A stretch of DNA of 64,000 nucleotides from NCBI RefSeq assembly GCF_020085105.1, contig NC_058048.1, positions 5,076,362-5,140,361 on the forward strand, in the 5' to 3' direction. The notes below the pieces were generated by a model that was not told the DNA's origin, made no database searches, and worked only from the letters and a program-made list of their open reading frames with translations. The stretch is from Siniperca chuatsi. Lineage: Eukaryota > Chordata > Actinopteri > Centrarchiformes > Sinipercidae. This document shows, in pieces, positions 27,201 through 39,289 of the stretch. Numbering within the stretch: position 1 is the first letter of the stretch; the number at the start of each line of letters is the position of its first letter. The position numbers and the translations under genes were made by a program.

Positions 27201-30200
27201 TGATGCATCTCTTTCCTCTCTCCTTCTTTCCCTCTCCATCTGTATGCATTTTTATCCCATTACTGCATGTTACTAACTTGACATCTCTCTCCCGTAGTTC
27301 TGTGCCTTCTCATTTCTCTCCTCTCTCCTTCTGTCACTTTCAGCAGGTATTTCTGCCTCCGGAGCTGCAGAGACTGGATCTGTGGTTGTGGGCCACTTGC
27401 TGGCCCCTTTTTCCTGCTCGACAACAGCTACTACAGTTGTTGTTATTGGCTCTGTTACTAATACTGATATTATATGTCATTCCTATTATCATTAATTTAT
27501 TAATATTAACACTACAATTTCTACATTTCTACTATTTAAAAAATTCTAGGTGGTATTTACATTGTGCCATAATATTATAAAGAGTACGGTCTAGACCTGC
27601 TCTATAGGAAAAGTGCAATGAGTTAACTTCTGTTATGAAATGGCGTTATATAAATAAAACTGAACTATATCTTTACCATTTCTTTCTACTTTCTAGTCTG
27701 AGAATGAGCTAAATGGCCAAAAAGTGGCAAAAAGTAATGACACTTGACAGCTTTAGCCACAAAGTACTGGCAAACCGAAAACACATACAGACATACCTCC
27801 TGTCTAAGTAGCTGGTTGTCAATCCTGAGACGATCAAGAGTGCTGATATCTTCCCCCAGCTTTAGGTTGCTCTGTCGGAGTTCCTTGATGTACTCGCAGG
27901 CTTTGGACAAGATTCCTCCTTTACTCTGAGACAAAGCACAAGAGAACTTAAAAATTCAGAAATCTCCTCAGCTTTTCTTTCTCAATCCTTTCTAATGTAA
28001 TTATGTGAATCGTAGAAAAGGTTTCAGTCGTAGTCATCTGGACACTGTTTTCAGAATCAAGACGTTTCAGCTCCCATCCGGAAGTCATTCTCAATTCTGA
28101 AAACAGTGTCCAGGTGACTACGACTGAAACCTTTTCTACGATAGAACACTCCTGGACGAATGAGGAACTACACCGTCGTAATTATGTGAAGTTTGTCCTT
28201 TTGGGAATACAAACTGTTTGTGAAGAGTAACATACTTTCACTAGATTTATCATCTTTGCCTGAATGATAGGCAGAGTGGAGTTTGAGTCTGTGCTAAACT
28301 CACCTGTCCTGTCTTGGTATAGTCAATGTTACAGTCTGGGATGGTCTTTGACAGCTGCACAATCCAGTTGTTGATCTTGTCCCTGCGCCGGCGCTCAACT
28401 GTTGGAACAACATTTGAATTTGTGACTTTACTCTATCATTCATACCTGCTCAGATATTTGTAGTAAAACAACAGCTATATCTCCAACTTCTCACACTGGA
28501 TTTAAGCACTAACCTTCATTGTGCTGGGCTCGCCGTTTCTCATCTCTGGAAGCCCGAGGAGCCTCTTGCTTTCTAGAAAACATGTTAGAACAAAGATATT
28601 AAGTTGGCTCAAAAAGCTGGATAGAAGATTTTCAACATTTAGCTGAAATTTATAACTTCAAATTAGATGCAACAGTGCTGTAATTCTGTTAAATTATGAT
28701 GCAATTACGCTATGTATGGCTGAGTGCGAGGTGCGATTGTCCTTTGATTGGAAGCCGTCAAAACTTCCTGGGGTGACATCATCACATAAAGCTGCCCTAT
28801 AAAACAAAAGGTTTACTGTCAGCTGCAGAGAATAAGTATAAGTAGATATATAGATTGTTATAATGAACATAATAAAGAATTCACGCACCGTAAACCCTTT
28901 AAATTATGGGCAATTTAAAAAAAAAAAGACTCCTATTTCATTTATTAAATTGTATAAATTATTAGCTATTATATTTTAAGTTCATAATTATTATTTAGAT
29001 TTTACAAAGCCAGTGTCAAATGAAAATGGCACTGTACTGTATTTTTCGAGGAAGAAGATAACAGCATAAGCTTTAGTATATGTACGCTTTGTCATAGCTA
29101 TGTGCCAGGCTTTATATATGGGCAGTAATTACCTGTGGGTGTGGTCTGGCCTAGCAGTGTGTCAGAGGCCTGCACTGTGGTCACCATGGTGCCAGTGGTG
29201 GCGTCTGCTATGGTGGCGGGGTAGTAGGTGTACTGTGTCTCTGTGCTGCCGTCTCCCTCCAACCCCTCAGACTGGGAGAACACAGCCTGACATCAAAGAG
29301 ACATGAAGTCCACTGTTAGTCTTGTGTTGCACTGTTCAACTGGTACTAAAGAAATGAGAGATAAAATCTATCAGGCATTTTGAAATCTGCAAGCTACTGT
29401 CAAGGCAGTTACCACTGTGGACAGATAGAAACTGTAAGTCTCCATCATTAAATATAACAATATCCAGAACCACCTGCAAATTTTTAACTTTTTGTTTTAC
29501 CAGAAAAACTACTTTCATCTCTGGTGGATTTAAAAGCCTCTGAAACAGCATTTCTATACTAAATGCTGAATATGAGTATATAATATCAGTCACAGCAGCA
29601 GAAATACAAGAACAGATGTATAGTATAGATAAATAACTAAAATACTGTATACTATGAGCATCTAATACATACAAAAACTAAGCAAAAAGGTACTACATAT
29701 ACAAAACATAATTTGTAATATAAAATGTACTGAGATAAAAAAAAAGTCATAAATAAAGTGAGGGGACAATGAAGTTGCAGTAAAAAGTCCAAGTAAATAT
29801 AAAAATTGCACAGCACATGTGTCTTGCTGCTGTTAGAAGCATCAAGTACAGTTATTACATTTTAGCAGCAAAAAAAGTATTTAAAGGGTGTTTTTTATAA
29901 TGCAAAGACATTATCATATACATATCATATCACATTATCTTTGAACAAAACACATTTTGTTATTACATCAACTTTGAGAAACAGAAAATATCAGTGGCCT
30001 GATTAAGCCTTGCTCTGGATCAGAGGGGGAGATCAGTTAATCAATGACTTGTAATGCCTACTGGCCACCACTAGCAGTTAATCAAGGTCACATAAAAGTA
30101 AGGTTCCACCTTCCAACTCTCCTAAACTCAAATGTATCATCTTTTAATAAGTAATTAAATTAGAATATCAGTCATGAGGGGGTGTAACTTAACTTGTTCA

Positions 30201-33200
30201 ACCTGTAACCTCATCTGCCTCTATATCAAGGAAGTCAGTTTTTATCCAGACAAGAAAAGACTTGTGTTCTGTGTTTAAAAAAAAAAAAGAAAGTTTTTTG
30301 GGGTTGGTGTTTACGGTGGCCGAAAAGGGCAAACACACTGCAACTTAAGAAAACACATGCAAATAGACAAAACACAAGCACATTTAAAAAACATCTTCAT
30401 TAATTTGACAACACATTCGCAGCATTTAGAAAACACGCTGCAAATACACACAACACAGCCGTGTGTCACAAATAGAACTGATTCACCAAAACTTGACAGG
30501 CTATGTTTTGGAAAGACATCCCCAAATTATCTTACAGGTATTAAATCACTAATGAAGCTGCTTTGACAATCAGGGTTTAATGCAGGAAACGCATTTTTTT
30601 TTTGTAGCGCATTTGTGTATTTGGTTGTGTTGTGTGTTTTTGCAGTGCATTTCTCTATTTGCAGCATGTTTTCTAAATGCTGCACATGTGTTGTCAAATG
30701 AATGTAGATGTTTTTTTAATTTGCTTGTGTTTTCTTAAGTTGCATTGCGTTTGCCCTTGTCGGCCACCGTAGATGTTGCATTACAAAGCTTAGATTTGCC
30801 AAGACATCCTAAGCCACCAACGAACAAAATGGTAGGGATGTCCCGATCCAAGTCCTCTAATATTGGGTATCTGCTGATACCAAGTCCAATCCGATATTAT
30901 ATTACATTTCCATAAATGTTGATTAAATATGTATCCAACACATTGAAATAACAGTTGTAGACTACATAATCTAGTCCACTTATTTTTCACCAGCTAGTTG
31001 ATCGAAATACTGGATGTCTTGGTTAAAAACAATTAAGCTTAGAAATGATTATTATTCAATTATTATTCAATTATTGATACGATATGACTGAAAGTTCAAC
31101 TGTCGCCTCCTAAAACTGATGTGTTGCCATCAGCTAGAGAGAAGACGTCTCACTCTGCCTTAGTTGTGAGAACTACAAAAACACGCAGTCCCCTCACAGT
31201 TGTGTGATGTTACAGAGAGGAGCTTCTTCCATCACAAAAGATCTTTGGCTGAGTACAGACGCCGGCTGCAGAGAGCACTTTAACCAGACAACAGACAAGT
31301 TTCATTTTGGCCCGCCATCAAGTTACTCACGGCATTACCATGAATTAGTGACGTCCAGCAACGTTTGTCATTTTAACCAGAGGGAAAAAAAAAGAAACTC
31401 CTACCTGAGGGTTTTGCACACGATAAATACCGGTGCGCCCAAATACGTTTTCCACATTCACACACTGATTTTCACTTGCACATGCAGCGAATCGCTCACA
31501 CTGTAGAGGTGTGTTTACTGTGGTAAAGGAAAGCAGCGCTGCAGCTCTAGCAGGCTGAGATGACAAAACACAGTAGAGTACAGTAAAGAAAGGATCAGAT
31601 TTTGATCGACTTTATTATAGCCGATACTGATCCATTCAAATATATAATAAATATATCCTTTCAAATATGAATATCGGCCCTGATTCCTTAGGATCGGCTT
31701 GGGATGCCTCTATAAAACTGACCCTAAAACACAGTGAAAGTGCTTAATTGTTTTTTGGTGGATTTTTCTGCTTTACTAAATACGTGTTTTGATGTAATAC
31801 TCCACTTGCAATCGATTGATTTTAGTTTCAAACACATCAGGTTTGTAAGGTGGCTGTACTTTTGTCTTTCACAGAGATCAGAAATTCATGCTCATACAGT
31901 TGGTCAGTGCTGTTCTCACCTGTGTGACAGTCTGAGTGGTTGCAGGGAAACCAGCGACCAGGCTGACCGCTGCAGCTCCATCTGTCTGACCCTCCAACTG
32001 GCCATCTGAAACCTGGATTACTCTGTAGGTCACCTGGGACACAACACATTACACTGAGTGGTCAATATTTCATTATCACTGAGGTGACATATACACAACT
32101 GTAGAGAATACAGATATAGAATCTAAATCTAACTTCTACTTTTAGGCCTTCATTAAGTGAAGTGGGTCATGAGCACTGAGACCAGGAAGTAATGTGACTG
32201 GCACAATTTTTAAGAAATGTGAAGTCACATACAAGAAATGCACTTGTTAAAATATGTTTGCATGTATGCAATGACCTGTAAATATATTTTAACTGCTTAA
32301 ATTTCCATTACAATCTTTTGTTTTGTCTCAAATGCTATTTTCTACTTACAAATGACAAATTCTGTTCCTGTGACTATAGCAGAAGTGTTCTGTGAACCTG
32401 ATCAACAAGGACAGCCTGAGGTGGGACCTTGTGATGACTGTTTGGACCTTACTTTTTGTTTGTTTTGTTTTTTTAGGGGGTTGAGTGCAGTGGAGAGGGG
32501 GTCCCTTTTGGCTACAGTCGTCAGTCATGTGACCCCCAAGGTATTGTAAAGATCTTGAGGATTCAGGAGGGGATGTCTATAGTGACATTTGGGAAACTAC
32601 TTAATTTGCCTCAATCCAACTAGTGGAACAAACTAAATCACACTACATTTCTGTTCACAAATGTTCAATAAAATTCACTCCAGTGTGCTTTGTCCTTACT
32701 TTTCAGTTCTGTATCTACAATATTAATCATTAATCTAATTTTGTTGTCATGCTGAGGTCTGTCTGATTGCTGTCTGTGTGCTGTAACTTGAGAAATATTT
32801 CCACTGAATTACAATTTCCCCCTGCAACCTTACATTAGTGTTTTTGTGGTTATGTGCAATATATCACAGTGAATATGTCAGCTCAAGTGCTTCTTAATGG
32901 AAATAGCGCCTCGCTAGATTTGAAATAACACCTCACAGGTTAACTGACATGACCTTATGTTTTTGTCAATACTCTTTCCTACCTGTCCGCCTGCTCCTTC
33001 TGTCTTGAAGAGATATTTGATGGGTTGGTCAGTGAAGGTGGCAGCAGACTGAATGGTGGCAATAGCTGCTGGGTCCTCTGCCGTGGCTACGGACCCTGAA
33101 GGAGCACAAAGCCACAAGAAATATTAGTCAACTTTATAGATATCCAAAATAGCTCATGGAAAGATTAGCCTTAAGACAACTTAAAACCGTATTATTTGTG

Positions 33201-33814
33201 CTTCGGGTATCCTCACACAACCATGTGTGCTCTTGCAGGTTATGAACTTAAAAGAGTGTAAGGAAATGATATACAGCAAGCACATACACAGCATGTTTTC
33301 ATGTTTAAAATGTCCAGTACCTGCACTCATAGTGGCTTTAAATGGTTTCACTGGATTGGGCTATGACACTTCAGATACATTGGCGACATATGATAACATT
33401 AAAAGCTGGAACCGCGACCAATGAAGGAGTTTTAAACTTTCTAAGACAGTACCTGAAACTGGGGTGTTTGACTCATGAAAGCACATACAAATACCGTAAT
33501 ATTCCCTTGGTACATTTTTAATAACTTTAAATACCTTTTTACAACACAATAATGATGAAAACATCCATATAATGAGTAATATTAGTAAGGTTTTTTGTTT
33601 TACCTTCCTCGTTGACGGTAACACTCCCATCAGGTTCAGGGCTTTTCTGTTGGCTGCACACATGGAAATACAAGAGAGGAGTCATGCTGTGGTTAAATTA
33701 GCAAATTAATTAATTAACTACTAGCTAGTCAGTGGACTGGTAGACTAGTCTATCAACGTATTTGTTGTTATTAGTTGACAATGGCGCATGTTACCGTCCC
33801 ACTCACCTCTTCAT
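24296..33814 (-). CDS. usf1l: USF1-family bHLH leucine-zipper transcription factor, 10 exons, 299 aa
   Basis: It is a nuclear factor that binds CACGTG E-boxes as a dimer. Coding exons (5' to 3'): 33814-33807, 33653-33604, 33095-32983, 32033-31920, 29286-29133, 28796-28709, 28572-28514, 28398-28304, 27925-27797, 24385-24296. They total 900 nt and are in frame throughout. The start [12 protein letters not shown] parallels USF1 MKGQQK. The USF-specific region contains [12 protein letters not shown] (148-159). The basic region [19 protein letters not shown] has the E-box contacts H193, E197 and R201. The helix-loop-helix runs to about residue 242, and the zipper includes ELRQSN and [15 protein letters not shown]. 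The C-terminus [16 protein letters not shown] differs from the conserved LEVVIKNDSN ending of USF1, so I favour the fish paralogue usf1l; usf1 itself is the alternative. The first coding exon has only 8 nt of coding sequence. Confidence 0.9.
24840..27670 (+). mobile_element. L2-clade LINE, decayed, inside the last usf1l intron
   Basis: Plus-strand reverse transcriptase blocks run in order but in shifted frames. They are a thumb-like [15 protein letters not shown] block, [52 protein letters not shown], the catalytic [12 protein letters not shown] (about 26260-26290), then the connection and C-terminal block with [10 protein letters not shown] and [20 protein letters not shown]. The 3' end has GCGTTATATAAATAAAACTGAAC near 27645-27668, as in L2-type tails. 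Several frameshifts and missing ORF1 and most of the endonuclease show it is 5'-truncated and dead. It is antisense to usf1l. The catalytic YADD is intact. Confidence 0.85.
28009..28142. repeat. Inverted repeat, 49-bp arms, one mismatch
   Basis: The left arm 28009-28057 and right arm 28094-28142 are reverse complements apart from one base (TCATCTGG against CCAGGTGA). A 36-nt spacer contains CCATCCGGAAGTCATTCTCA. This could be a small foldback or MITE-like element. It sits in the usf1l intron between exons 8 and 9, and its transcript could form a stable hairpin. Confidence 0.85.
29288..30300. other. usf1l intron 4, left part: nothing recognised
   Basis: This is AT-rich intronic DNA between exon 5 and the MITE. 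I see no exon or repeat that I can name. Confidence 0.5.
30312..30771. mobile_element. MITE with long terminal inverted repeats
   Basis: It starts TACGGTGGCCGAAAAGGGCA and ends with the near-inverse TTGCCCTTGTCGGCCACCGTA. The inverted similarity extends well over 100 bases: ACTTAAGAAAACAC against its complement, the TTTAGAAAACAC...GCAAATA block, and CATCTTCATTAATTTGACAA against TTGTCAAATGAATGTAGATG. The internal part is only about 200 bases and non-coding. No clean target duplication is visible at the ends I assigned. It is a non-autonomous DNA transposon of unassigned superfamily in usf1l intron 4. Confidence 0.8.
30832..31712. mobile_element. Degraded hAT-like non-autonomous element
   Basis: The left end TAGGGATGTCCCGATCC matches the inverse of the right end GGATCGGCTTGGGATGCCT only imperfectly. 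Inside are ATACTGATCC and GATATTAT blocks that occur in mirrored positions near both ends, typical of fish hAT-derived elements. No transposase is left. The family assignment is from recollection of such termini and is not certain. Confidence 0.5.
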
Positions 33815-35130
33815 TTCTGCCGACAGTCTTGGACGAGGAGACCGCCTTCACTCGCTCCCACAGCCAGACAGTGAAACAAGTTCATAAGTTTGACAAATAG
33901 ACTGAATGAGCTTTGCTCGAAACTATAGAAAATTGACTATCGATATGATTTTAAACGACAGTGACCCTAAAGCAGAAGATTCAGTCTGGAACGGAATGAG
34001 AAAGGGGTTGTTGGTAGCTAGCTGTGAGGCTGTGCGAGCTGAGTCAGGGCGAACGTTACCACGGGTAATAACGGAAACTGGCCGTCTTTGCCTTCAAAAT
34101 TTAAGCATGAAACTAGAGCGTATCAAACAAAAAGTACGTGGCCGTTCATATGTACGATGGAAAGCAGTATTATGGAAGCGCGTTTTCATTTACTTCAAAA
34201 TTATTCCTACATGTGGTCTTTAATTGTTATGCTCTTTTACTCGTAATAGATAAGTATACACGTATTTGTCTTTGGGAATTCGCACCGGAAATCATGTACT
34301 CCGTTGTGGCTAGCTCGACACGGATCCTACCTTTCTGCTACATTACCACTCGGCCCCAGCGGTTTTTACAGATGTTTAACAAAGCACTTTCCTTTCCACT
34401 AGCTTTGTGGTGGCAGTGTCCGCAACAGTAGACAAATGTAGTGTAAAATGTTATTTAAATAGATAAATTATGCACACAGTGCTAAATTATGTTGAATATA
34501 TGCCAGTCTGAACAAAGATCTACTTACGCCGCAGTGATCCCTCCCCCGATATTTGTCAACAGACTATCGTCGTGACGCTATACGCATGCGCGACAGGAAA
34601 TTAATTCACCACGGTACCAGATCAGTTCATAATTCTTGAACATATATTTTACTTAACAAAGCAATATGAATATCTGACCCGTGGTCTGAGGTCGATACTG
34701 CCACATTTTCGGTGGAGCTGGGGCAGTAGGGAACTATATGTCTGAATTACTGGGTTACAGCAGAGAGTTTACGGCCTAAATTGTGTGTGGTGATTTTTAT
34801 CATTTCCAAGCCTGAGAATATTGTTAGCAGTGCTGTATAAATTTACCGGGACAGAGGAAACAGGACGCCCATTATTAGGGGACAACAAAAGATCACTTGT
34901 TCAATTGAAAGTGGTTACCCTAAATAATAAAATAAAATAGGTGGCACGCTCTGAGTTGCAATGTTATAGTTTAACTTTGCTTTTTGATATTCTAGGATAT
35001 GCACTGTGTGCATAATTTATCAATTTAAATATTATTTTACACTGTGTTTATCTGCTATTGCAGACAGGATATCAGAAAGCAAAGTTAATCTATAACAGCT
35101 GTTAATATTTTTGGTAGATTTGTAAAATGC
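33815..35130. other. Upstream region of usf1l; no supported gene
   Basis: The part from 33815 to about 34620 contains CpG-richer patches (for example GACGCTATACGCATGCGCGAC near 34575) and probably the usf1l promoter and 5' UTR. A 105-codon plus-strand open frame starts with ATG at 33906. It matches nothing I know and has no intron or homology support, so I do not call it a gene. From 34620 to 35130 I see only AT-rich DNA. Confidence 0.5.
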
Positions 35131-35139
35131 TAGCTTGGG

Positions 35140-36625
35140 TGCTCCCCTAATACTCCTTCTTTTCCTTTCGGCTGTTCCCTTTCAGGGGTCGCCACAGCGA
35201 ATCATGTGCCTCCATCTAACCCTGTCCTCTGCGTCCTCTTCACTCACACCAATTAACTTCATGTCCTCTCTCACTACATCCATAAATCTCCTCTTTGGTC
35301 TTCCTCTAGACCTCCTGCCTGGCAGCTCCAACCTCAGCATCCTTCTACCAATATATTCACAGTCTCTCCTCTGAACATGTCCAAACCACCTCAATCTGGC
35401 CTCTCTGACTTTATCTCCGAAACATCTAACATGAGCTGTCCCTCTGATGTCCTCATTCCTGATCCTTTCCGTCCTCGTCACTCCCAAAGAGAACCTCGAC
35501 ATCTTAAGCTCTGCTACCTCCAGCTCTGCCTCTTGTCTTTTCTTCAGTCTCTAAGCTGTACAACATCGAAGGGGCTCAGAGCCGATCCTTGATGCACACC
35601 CACCTCCACCTTGAACTCCTCTGTCACACCTACAGCACACCTCACCACGGTCTTACAGCTTTCATACATGTCCTGCACCACTCTAACATACTTCTCTGCC
35701 ACTCCAGACTTCCTCATACAATACCACAGCTCCTCTCTCAGCACCCTGTCATACGCTTTCCCTAAATCTACGAAGACACAATGCAACTCCCTATGACCTT
35801 CTCTGTACTTCTCCATCAGCATCCTCAAAGCAAATACTGCATCTGTTGTACTCTTTCTAGGCATGAAACCATATTGCTGCTCACAAATGCTCACCTCTGC
35901 CCTTAGGCTAGCTTCCACTGCTCTTTCCCACACCTTCATTGTATGGCTCATCAGTTTTATTCCTCTGTAGTTGCCACAGTTCTGCACATCGCCCTTGTTC
36001 TTAAAAATTGGCACCAGTACACTTCTCCTCCATTCCTTGGGCATCCTCTCACTTTCCAAGATCTTGTTAAACAAACTAGTCAGAAACTCTACTGCCACCT
36101 CTCCTAGACACTTCCATACCTCCACAGGTATGTCATCAGGACCAACTGCCTTTCCACTCTTCATCCTCTTCAACGTCCTCCTCACTTCACTCTTGCTAAT
36201 CTTTGCTACTTCCTGCTCCACACCAGTCACCTCTTCTACTCTTCGTTCATTTTCCTCATTCATCAACTCTTCAAAGTACTCCTTCCATCTTCCCATCACA
36301 CTCCTGGCACCTGTCAATACATTTCCATCCTTATCTTTAATCACCCCGACCTGCTGCACATCCTTCCCATCTCTATCTCTTTGTCTGGCCAACCTGTACA
36401 AATCCACCTCTCCCTCTTTAGTGTCCAACCTAGCATACAAGTACGGTCGTTGTTAACCCGGGACCCGACCGAAGTCATTGTCACGAGTCGCATTTTTAAT
36501 TTGGCATGTGTTTTACGTCGGATGCCCTTCCTGACACAACCCTCTGCATTTATCCAGACTTGGGACTGGCACAAGAAGACACTGGCTTGTGCCCCTTTGC
36601 GGTTGGGCCGCATATTTTATTATGG
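35140..36625 (-). mobile_element. RTE-type LINE with internal deletion of the RT core
   Basis: On the minus strand a 298-codon frame (36440-35544) contains MKSGKAVGPDDIPVEVWK, NCGNYRGIKLMSHTMKVWER, QYGFMPRKSTTDAVFALR and VFVDLGKAYDRV, ending VGVHQGSALSPF. The usual MFADD catalytic box should follow. Instead the sequence jumps straight to the C-terminal part, EAELEVAELKMSRFSLGVTR, then RLRWFGHVQRRD and GRPKRRFMDVVREDMKL up to CGDP. The 5' leader (36480-36625) carries the fish RTE-type ATGCGGCCCAACCGC start and CAGAGGGTTGTGTCAGGAAG. The coding blocks are well kept, so the insertion is fairly young, but it cannot encode an active RT. Confidence 0.85.
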
Positions 36626-36639
36626 AATGTGTTAAGTAA

Positions 36640-38690
36640 ATGGCACGTTGCACAAACAATATCTTATAATATCATGAAACACCGTCTCTCAAATGTATTG
36701 CTCAACGTACTGTATATATACTATATATATTTGTTATCATAGCCTATATAAATGCCGAAATATGTTACTTTGATACAACCGGAAGACCTAAATCCTGCTA
36801 GCTTGACCCAGGTAAAATTAATAAAACAGACGACATTGAAGCCGAGAGGGTTCACTGTTGAGGCGAGTATCAGATGGGCGTCTGACGGTGCTATTACCGC
36901 AAATTCTCAAAAATTAATTCACTGTGACATTTATAGGTACCTTACAGAAATACAACCTCAGAGGAAATACAATTAACAGCAACAAAATCAACAATAGCCC
37001 TTGGTGTTCTATCACAGCTACTCTGCTGCACTGACATGCGGTAATAAGTGTTTACTCTTTCATTCACCAAACTGAGGCAGCTATAGTTAATGTAACTGTG
37101 GTGTTTATGTGGGCATTTAACAGAATGAAGGACAGCAGGTCAGTCTCTTAAAGAAGACATTACTGTAAAAGTTAGCTATTGTGGTGCCGTTTTGAATCAG
37201 AGGGAGAGAAAACACTGGACAGCGCCCGTGGTTCGATCCCGGGGAGGGAAAGAGATCGGCACAATTGCTGTTCGAAGTAACCGCTGAGCTAAACCAGTGC
37301 AGCAACTTGTGTGGGAAACTGGCTCTATAAACATGAGCCTGTGAGTGTTGTCTACTCTGCGATGCATATGCAGACAGGGACTTGTGCTCATGATATTCCA
37401 GCCATTTCCGACTTCTGTCACCAACACACATTTTTCAATGCAGGCCCCAAGTAAAATATTGAATTGTTATACAGTCTTTTATGTGGGTGTTTTTTTTTAT
37501 TAGGAAGAGTGGGTCATCCAGGTCATAACATATCTAGAAGTGACTGGTGGGGAGTCCCAGACATTTAAACTTCTTTAGATCATTCACAAACTCATGACAC
37601 ATTAAGGTTGCTGATGTCAGATGCAATGGGACTGGTGTCAATAAAGGATGTGGTTACTTTATCATTAAGTACTTGTCTCGTAGCAGCCACATGTGTGTCT
37701 CTATCATAAAATAATAACGCTCTGTAGAGATTAGTCCTCCATAAATGCAACCTTTGCTGAGTTAGAGAGTGGGAAGGATTAAGGAAAAAAGTTTGTTGTT
37801 TTAGTGGTTTCCACTGCAATAGTCCACATTTATGACTTTTCAGTGAGAGACGCTTATCAGATGATGTCATTCAAGGGGAAAGTAAAACCTGTGATTATAA
37901 AAGTCAGTGTTGAACAGTTTCCAATGGGGTAATTTTAGTAAATTAGCTTAAGACCCTGTGATAGTGCTGAAACAATTAGTCAGTTAATTAGTTAGCAGAT
38001 CAACAGAAAAATCAGTCATTCTTTTCATAGTCAATCTAATCCCCCAACCATGAGTCATTTATAAAGTAGGCTAAATATGCTAAACATTAGCTGCTATTGT
38101 CTGAAGGTATTATCTGAATGAACCAAGCAGTTTTTATTTCAGTAAAATCACAAATATTTGCAACTGTTCACACAGTTGCAAGATAATACCAATAATAGAT
38201 GGGGAGCCAAAGATACAATTCAAAGTCATATTGAAAGAATTGCTCCTTGGTCTATATATCTGCCTAGTTACAGTGTGGATTCTAAGGATTCAGTCTTGAG
38301 TCATGTGTAGAAATTAATGTGTAAAGGCAGTTTGGATATCAGACAGCAAAGGGAAAGAAGACCAGACAAACCAGACTGCAGATAGAGCTTGTGGGGATTA
38401 ACTCTTGAGTTCTGTAATAAAATGTGTGGTTGCAAGAAGAGCCAGTACACACACCTCACTATCACCTCTTTCACTTAAAGACCCCAATTTGATTCTCCCA
38501 TTGGTGACTGTCTCCCTCTGGTGGTCATCAGATCATATTCACTCCATGATATTCCTGCCTTGTTACAGCAATGGCATTGCAGCTGATGTGGTCCTCTGTA
38601 GCCATATTTGGTTCCACAATAGGTCAGCAAGAGGTCCTGGCATCTTGAAGACCAAGCTGAGATCGATGTACTGAGAGTCTTTAATGGAAT
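36640..38690. other. Intergenic DNA with a locally duplicated block; no gene
   Basis: No coding sequence is supported. The block 37363-37630 (ATGCATATGCAGACAGGGAC through CTGATGTCAGATGCAATGG) is a direct duplicate of 41267-41443. A GTTCGATCCC box near 37232 resembles a tRNA B box, but no matching tRNA fold is present. Confidence 0.5.
37363..37630 (+). repeat. Direct duplicate block, copy A
   Basis: It shares GGGTCATCCAGGTCATAACA, TATCTAGAA, TGACTGGTGGGGAGTC, GACATTTAAAC and TTGCTGATGTCAGATGCAA with 41267-41443, in the same order and orientation and about 3.9 kb apart. Copy A is longer because it holds an extra segment after the first block. It may be part of an unnamed repeat. Confidence 0.75.
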
Positions 38691-38799
38691 GAAAGACAGC
38701 AGGTCAGACCAGACAAACAAACTGAATCCTTCACCCAGAGAAGATGTGTTTGACAAGGCTGCAATTTAATCTCGACTTTATTTAATGTATATATAAATA

Positions 38800-39060
38800 A
38801 ACTTGCTGTACAGTTGGATCAATGTGGCCTCTCCCTCCTAGACAGAGAGGTGAAGTCTCTGTTTGACCTTGTTCTGCTGTCTCCTACTGAACAAGGACTA
38901 CAGCAACAGCTGGACATAGTAGAAAAGTACTGTCAGAACTGGGCCCTGGCAGTAAATATGAAGGAAACTAATGTCATGATTTTTCAAAACCCCCCCAGAT
39001 GCCCCAGATGCAGATGTATGAGTTATACCTACCTTGGTATAACCATAACAGCATAACAGC
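38800..39060 (+). mobile_element. Non-LTR reverse transcriptase fragment (jockey-like)
   Basis: An open frame encodes DLVLLSPTEQGLQQQLDIVE, then NWALAVNMKETNVMIFQ and YTYLGITITA. This is the part following the RT catalytic box in a common fish LINE (usually LLYADDLVLLSPTEQGLQ). The catalytic residues and everything before them are missing, so it is a short internal relic. Confidence 0.7.
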
Positions 39061-39289
39061 ACACCACAGATAGAGAGAAGAGAGAGAGCGAGAGTTAGAC
39101 ACAGGTGTGCTTGTGGGATACAAAAAGAAAGGGTTACAGAGATGCAGTGGTTTTCAGAACGTTTACAGTATTCTCATCGGCAGGACAAACATGGACTAGG
39201 CTTAACAGATTCATTGAGACTGAGGCGACCCGCCAGAAGGATAATGGTAACAGGTACAAGGTTATCAAAAATAAGCAGCTAACTGAAGG

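Noticed and set aside
37230..37300. tRNA-like B box (GGTTCGATCCC) and an A-box-like GTTTAGCTCAGCGG
   Set aside because: The two boxes are on opposite strands, so they cannot belong to one tRNA; no cloverleaf can be drawn.
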